Made by a program: the position numbers and the translations under genes. Below the pieces are notes generated by a model. The model was not told the DNA's origin, ran no database searches, and was given only the letters and a program-made list of their open reading frames with translations. From positions 186,001 through 250,000 of the forward strand of contig CAVPJQ010000012.1 in assembly GCA_963705495.1 (NCBI GenBank): a stretch of 64,000 nt of DNA, read 5' to 3'. The first letter of the stretch is position 1; every line of letters starts with the position of its first letter. This DNA comes from DATBVX01 sp963705495. GTDB taxonomy: Bacteria; Pseudomonadota; Gammaproteobacteria; Steroidobacterales; Steroidobacteraceae. Of this stretch, positions 59,908-64,000 are shown piece by piece.

Positions 59908-61098
59908 TCAGGGCCGGGCGGCTTTCGGGCTGATGAGGGCGACCGCGCTGGTGTAGCCGTGAACCTGGGTGAAACCCTGCACGGGTCCGATTTCACCGCT
60001 ACAGAAGAAGCCTGCGATCGGCAGGTCACCGAGGGAACGGCGCAGGGCGTTGCTGTCGTGATCGGGGCTGCCGTAGAACCCCGAGCCCCGGCCGACACAG
60101 GAGAAGAGCAGGGCGCCCGCGGGCGTTGCGTAGTGTTCGGAGCGATATCTCGACAGCGCACGCTCGAGGTCCTGGGCGGATGAGAGTGCATCGCGTACGT
60201 GGAATTGCACGATGCTGTTGGCTTCGAGCTTGGCACCCACCCACAGCGAGCCGGTCTGCGGGTCCATGCCCAGGACATTGCGGATCAGGAAATCCCCCGG
60301 CTGCATGCTCGGGCCCTGTCCCGGCATTGCGAGCCCGATGGACAGCGAGTGACCGACGAGTTCGCGATCGCGCGGGCTCAGGTTGTCGAACAACGCCGTC
60401 AGTACGTCGCGGGGCGCGTGGCCGTCGAGCTCGCGCAGCAGATTTCCATGACAGGCGGTCACGAACATCGGGTCGCCGATCGGGCGGCAGCCCTGTGCCA
60501 CGATCGAATCGACCTGAATGTTCCCGCTGAAGGCGAGAAAGATCGCCCCGCTCCGATAGGTGTTGTGGTCCAGGTAGAGCAGATTGCTGCCGGGCTGCCG
60601 GCCGCCGCTCGCGAGGCCGCCGATCTTGACTGAGCCGGGGAACGCGCGATCGAGACCGGGCAGGACTTCTTCGGCCGAGAACGTGAATGGGTCCGTGATC
60701 AGCAGGAACTGCGGGTGCCTGGCTGCCTTCACATGCAGCGCCGATTCCCAGGCGGCGCGCTCTGCGAACTGCGGCGGGAGGTCGCTGATTTCGACGTGGC
60801 TCGGCGTGAGCTCGACCCCAGGCAGGATGGCTGCGCTGATCGCAACGGCAGTTTCCTGCTCGACCTCGCGTCCCGCGCCGATCACGCCGCTCGCGCAGCA
60901 ACCGAAGAGCAGCGCATCGTTCCATCGTGTCTGCACCAGGCGGCGAAGACTCACCTGCTCGGCACCGAAGGCGCTGGTTACGAACGCGATGACGAGATCA
61001 GGGACTCGCGAGTCGAGTTGGCGGTCGAGTTGTTCGAGCGCATCGGCGACCGCAGCATCCAGCCGCTCCGCGGTGGAAATGGCAGATGCCCACAACAT
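59908..61098 (-). CDS. FIST domain signal-sensor protein
   Basis: 396 residues with FIST-N and FIST-C domains. The N-terminal part has PDLVIAFVTSAFG, LLFGCCASGVIGAGREVEQETAVAISAAILPG and GSVKIGGLASG; the C-terminal part has IAGFFCSGEIGPVQGFTQVHGYTSAVALI. FIST domains are predicted intracellular binders of small molecules such as amino acids, usually attached to kinases or cyclases. Here it stands alone. It lies 10 bases downstream of the GST gene. Confidence 0.9.
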   Translation of the reverse strand: MLWASAISTAERLDAAVADALEQLDRQLDSRVPDLVIAFVTSAFGAEQVSLRRLVQTRWNDALLFGCCASGVIGAGREVEQETAVAISAAILPGVELTPSHVEISDLPPQFAERAAWESALHVKAARHPQFLLITDPFTFSAEEVLPGLDRAFPGSVKIGGLASGGRQPGSNLLYLDHNTYRSGAIFLAFSGNIQVDSIVAQGCRPIGDPMFVTACHGNLLRELDGHAPRDVLTALFDNLSPRDRELVGHSLSIGLAMPGQGPSMQPGDFLIRNVLGMDPQTGSLWVGAKLEANSIVQFHVRDALSSAQDLERALSRYRSEHYATPAGALLFSCVGRGSGFYGSPDHDSNALRRSLGDLPIAGFFCSGEIGPVQGFTQVHGYTSAVALISPKAARP

Positions 61099-61108
61099 GG
61101 CCGCAAGT

Positions 61109-61777
61109 CTACGCCTGTGCTTTCGGAACCCCGAATGCCTCGGTCACCGGGTTGCGGAAGGTCTCTGCCGCAGCGGCGCGCGACCATTCGCCAAGTGCAG
61201 GATCGGCCAGAGCGACCTGCATGTACCCGCGCGATTCCGGCGAGAGCTCGGCCCCGTAAGTGTTGAAGCGGGTGACTACGGGCGCAAACATGGCATCGGC
61301 GATGCTGTAGTCGCCGAAGAGCCACGGACCTGCGCGCTCGAAACGCCGGCGCGAATCACGCCAGATTGCATCGATCCGCGCGATATCGCGTAGCAGTTCC
61401 GGGGTCTGTTCGACCCGTCTTCCGGTAGCGCGGATGTTCATCGGGTACTGCGAACGCAGCGCCTGAAAACCGGAATGCATCTCGGCGCTCACGGAACGTG
61501 CCAAGGCGCGCGCGGCGCGATCCTCGGGCCAGCCGCGACCGGTCTTCTCCGCCAGGTGCTCGACAATGGCGAGCGAGTCCCAGATATGCAGGTCGTCGTC
61601 GATCAATACCGGCACGCGCCCTGCGGGGCTGTACTTCGTGATCTCGGTACGAAAATCGTCCCGATAGTGAGTCAACAGCACCTCGGTGAACGGCTCATCC
61701 AGGTGCTTGAGCAGGATCCAGGGGCGAAGGGACCAGGACGAATAGTTCTTGAGGCCGATGATGAGCGTGAGAGACAT
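61109..61777 (-). CDS. glutathione S-transferase family protein
   Basis: 222 residues from the ATG at 61777; the longer frame above it is antisense to metZ. Thioredoxin-like N-terminal domain with LKNYSSWSLRPWILLKHL, cis-proline SPAGRVPVLIDDD and the glutathione-binding WDSLAIVEHLAEK. Helical C-terminal domain with FGDYSIADAMFAPVV. The NYSSWS start is shared with a subgroup of bacterial GSTs of uncertain substrate. It is divergent from metZ. Confidence 0.9.
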   Translation of the reverse strand: MSLTLIIGLKNYSSWSLRPWILLKHLDEPFTEVLLTHYRDDFRTEITKYSPAGRVPVLIDDDLHIWDSLAIVEHLAEKTGRGWPEDRAARALARSVSAEMHSGFQALRSQYPMNIRATGRRVEQTPELLRDIARIDAIWRDSRRRFERAGPWLFGDYSIADAMFAPVVTRFNTYGAELSPESRGYMQVALADPALGEWSRAAAAETFRNPVTEAFGVPKAQA

Positions 61778-61891
61778 GGGTGCTGCAATCCGACCGAAGG
61801 CGAAGGGCGGCCAAAGTAGGCGAAGAGGCGGGGGGAAGGCAAGGAGGCAATTGACGCCCTCAGTGGGCGTCTCTAGTCTGCCCCGGTATCC

Positions 61892-63082
61892 ATGCACCCC
61901 TTCGATCCAACCGACAAAGGTCTCGCGACGCTCGCGGTGCGCGCCGGTCAAGCGCGCGGCGCCGAAGACGAGCACTCCGAGCCGATCTACACCACTTCGA
62001 GTTTCGTGTTTCGCGACGCTGCGCAGGCAGCGGCGCGCTTCGCCGAGACGGAACCCGGCAACATCTATTCGCGTTTCACGAATCCGACTGTGCGCTGTTT
62101 CGAGGAACGTCTCGCAGCGCTTGAAGGCGGCGCCGCTTGTGTCGCGACTGCGTCGGGAATGGGCGCGATCCTCTCGATGCTCATGGCGCTGCTCAAGAGC
62201 GGCGACCACATCGTGTGTTCGGACAGCGTATTCGGTTCGACCATCACGCTGCTCAATCGCTTCTTTGCGAAGTTCGGCGTTTCGACTACGTATGTTTCGC
62301 CCGATCCGCCCGAAAACTGGCGCAGTGCCATCCGGCCGAACACGCGCTTGCTGTATCTCGAAACTCCTTCCAATCCCCTCGCGGGGATCGCGGACATCCG
62401 CGCCATCGCCGCGATTGCGCGCGAGGCCGGGTGTCTGCTCGCAGTCGACAACTGCTTTTGCACGCCAGCGTTACAGAAACCCTTCGAACTCGGCGCGCAA
62501 CTCGTGATTCATTCCGCCACCAAGTATCTGGATGGTCAGGGTCGTTGCGTCGGCGGCGCGGTGGTCGGCGATCGCGAGCTCGTGGGGCGTGAGGTGTTCG
62601 GCTTCATGCGCAGTGCCGGGCCGAGCATGAGCCCGTTCAACGCGTGGGTATTTCTAAAGGGACTCGAGACTCTGAGCCTGCGCATGCATGCACACTCGCG
62701 CAGTGCGCTCGACATCGCGACCTGGCTGGAAAAACAAGCGCGCATTCGCAAAGTGTTCTATGCGGGGCTGCCCTCGCATCCTCAGCACGCTCTCGCGCGC
62801 GCACAGCAATCGGCGTTCGGCGGCATCGTGTCGTTCGAAGTGGAGGGCGGCCAGGCAGCCGCCTGGCGGTTCATCGATGCCACCCGGCTCATGTCGATCA
62901 CCGCGAACCTGGGCGATGCCAAGACTACGATCACGCATCCGGCCACCACGACTCACGCGCGCATCAGCGCGGAGGAACGTCAGCGCGCCGGGATCACAGC
63001 GGGTCTGCTTCGCATCTCGGTCGGACTCGAGGACGTTGCGGATCTCAAGGCGGACGTCCAGCGCGGATTGTCCGCGCTCTAA
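61892..63082 (+). CDS. metZ: O-succinylhomoserine sulfhydrylase
   Basis: 396 residues of the Cys/Met-metabolism PLP enzyme family. It makes homocysteine directly from O-succinylhomoserine and sulphide. YSRFTNPT, SGMGAILS, YLETPSNP and the PLP lysine K211 in HSATKYLDGQGR are in place. GQGRCVGGAVVGD and SMSPFNAWVFLKGLETLSLRM, with SITANLGDAKTTITHPATTTH, match MetZ better than MetB. It can pair functionally with cysK in sulphur assimilation, although they are not adjacent. Confidence 0.93.
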   Translation: MHPFDPTDKGLATLAVRAGQARGAEDEHSEPIYTTSSFVFRDAAQAAARFAETEPGNIYSRFTNPTVRCFEERLAALEGGAACVATASGMGAILSMLMALLKSGDHIVCSDSVFGSTITLLNRFFAKFGVSTTYVSPDPPENWRSAIRPNTRLLYLETPSNPLAGIADIRAIAAIAREAGCLLAVDNCFCTPALQKPFELGAQLVIHSATKYLDGQGRCVGGAVVGDRELVGREVFGFMRSAGPSMSPFNAWVFLKGLETLSLRMHAHSRSALDIATWLEKQARIRKVFYAGLPSHPQHALARAQQSAFGGIVSFEVEGGQAAAWRFIDATRLMSITANLGDAKTTITHPATTTHARISAEERQRAGITAGLLRISVGLEDVADLKADVQRGLSAL

Positions 63083-63097
63083 GATCGCTGCAAGCCC

Positions 63098-64000
63098 TTA
63101 GTCGGGCAGAGGCAAACCGCGCGTCTCGACGATCCGGCGGGTGCCGATCAGTGCGACCGCCGGAATCACGGCCACCCAAAGCAGGATCTGCAGCAGCGCG
63201 ACGGTTGAACCGCCCGCGTGTGCCGACACCGCCCCAACCAAAAATGCACCACCTGCAGTGAGGAGGCGGCCCGAGTTGTAGCAGACGCCACTCCCCAGCG
63301 CGCGCAGCCGCGTGGGAAAGAGCTCCGGCAGATAGAAGATGAAAGCTGCGAAGATTCCATAGACGCCGATCCCGAGAGCGAGGAAGCCGCGCACGCGTGA
63401 GTGCGGTTCCAGCTCAAGTCCAAACACGCCGAGGATCGCGAGCAGCGTGAGCAGATAGTAAAGGGCGAACATCGCGCGCCGGCCGAATTGCTTGGCCAAC
63501 GGGATGGCGAGCAGTGCCCCGATCAGTCCGCCGATGTTGAACCAGTTGGAAGCCTCGGCTTTCCATTGCTCGGCAAGCACTTGGGTTGCCGCCGCGTCGA
63601 GTCCACTCAGCAGCGCGTGATCGTGCGCCAGGCTCGACGACAGGAGAGGCGAGAACGCGCCGATCGTCCACCAGGTCAACAGCGCCGTGACGGACGTGAA
63701 CAGGCCGCTGATCGTTCCCGGGCGGAGTGAATCGGAAAAAAGTGCTCCCGGCTTTGGCGGGGCTTCGAGTTTCGCGGCACGCTGCCAGCGCTCCGGTTCG
63801 TGCAGGAACCAGCGCACCAGGATCGCGAGTGTTGCCGGCATCAGGCCGCAGAGAAAAACGTAGCGCCACGATGTTTCGGGCGAGGAGGCGAGCCATACGC
63901 CCGCGATCTGGTAGTTGAGGAATCCGGCGAGAGCGAAGCCGAGTGGCGAGGATGTGAAGAGGATCGTGCCGGCTTCCACGCGTCGCGAGTCGGGCACCGC
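63098..64000 (-). CDS. MFS transporter, N-terminus cut by window edge
   Basis: 301 visible codons; the frame stays open to the right edge, so the true start is outside. The first visible helix follows PDSRRVEAGTILFTSSPLGFALAGF, the loop region before helix 5 in sugar- or aromatic-acid-type MFS carriers. A long central loop (LHEPERWQRAAKLEAPPKP) precedes the C-terminal six helices, with AKQFGRRAMFAL and LPELFPTRLRALGSGVCYNSGR, the second-half signature of the sugar porter/aromatic acid symporter group. The substrate is unknown. Confidence 0.88.
   Translation of the reverse strand, partial: AVPDSRRVEAGTILFTSSPLGFALAGFLNYQIAGVWLASSPETSWRYVFLCGLMPATLAILVRWFLHEPERWQRAAKLEAPPKPGALFSDSLRPGTISGLFTSVTALLTWWTIGAFSPLLSSSLAHDHALLSGLDAAATQVLAEQWKAEASNWFNIGGLIGALLAIPLAKQFGRRAMFALYYLLTLLAILGVFGLELEPHSRVRGFLALGIGVYGIFAAFIFYLPELFPTRLRALGSGVCYNSGRLLTAGGAFLVGAVSAHAGGSTVALLQILLWVAVIPAVALIGTRRIVETRGLPLPD

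Noticed and set aside
1..64000. tRNA, rRNA, CRISPR arrays and transposase genes
   Set aside because: I looked in the gaps between genes and saw no cloverleaf-like sequence, no regularly spaced repeats and no transposase-like protein. A covariance-model scan would be decisive for RNA genes.

Overview
The window is high-GC chromosomal DNA of a Gram-negative bacterium. A large TonB-dependent receptor, an OmpA-type outer-membrane protein, several lipoproteins, a classical ADP-glucose glycogen pathway, TtcA, MetZ and the PHA regulator PhaR together suggest a gammaproteobacterium. The many exported peptidases and the receptor type would fit the Steroidobacter/Xanthomonad side of the class, but that placement is inference. 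I found no rRNA, tRNA or CRISPR array.

Layout. 1-7282 (minus strand): a TonB-dependent receptor cut by the left edge, then a run from a PadR regulator and its HAAS-type membrane partner through a small anchored protein, a DUF192 protein, an OmpA-like protein and a small conserved protein. 7455-21304: a glycogen/alpha-glucan island with phosphorylase (glgP), branching enzyme (glgB, frameshifted), ADP-glucose pyrophosphorylase (glgC), a GH57 enzyme, 4-alpha-glucanotransferase (malQ), an LEA-type lipoprotein and glycogen synthase (glgA). Two paralogous ATP-grasp proteins of unknown function flank glgA, one overlapping its stop and one diverging from its start. 21334-26760: an MFS transporter, a TIM-barrel-like lipoprotein, an alkaline-phosphatase-superfamily lipoprotein whose domain order looks circularly permuted, and a gallate/protocatechuate-type extradiol dioxygenase fusion.

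26757-31697 (minus) is a tight five-gene operon: S51-like glutamine-amidotransferase-fold protein, Fes-like esterase, ATP-grasp protein, second esterase, and a membrane-anchored YheO-type PAS protein. I recognise no described pathway in it and regard it, with the glgA-linked ATP-grasp pair, as the best candidate for a new system. 31782-45251 holds an S9 peptidase, phaR, cysK, mprF with an AcvB/VirJ-type protein, a two-component system, a lone efflux adaptor, a frameshifted M32 carboxypeptidase and a DUF4198 protein. 45283-49842 holds ttcA, a fusion of dual-specificity phosphatase and ADP-ribosylglycohydrolase, and a metallopeptidase overlapping a D-Ala-D-Ala-ligase-like ATP-grasp gene.

49859-61777 (minus) holds mostly small or exported proteins: SnoaL-like, a stand-alone Cache domain, an SMP-30-like propeller, DUF885, cupins, SRPBCC, CpeT-like, S9 peptidase, FIST and GST. 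Within it, 55.9-56.9 kb carries one well-formed integron attC site and a degenerate second one, bounding two small orphan membrane-protein genes: an integrase-less cassette remnant. The window ends with metZ and an MFS transporter cut by the right edge.

The two clear frameshifts (glgB and the M32 peptidase) are each explained by a single extra base in a short homopolymer, so sequencing or assembly error competes with real gene decay.
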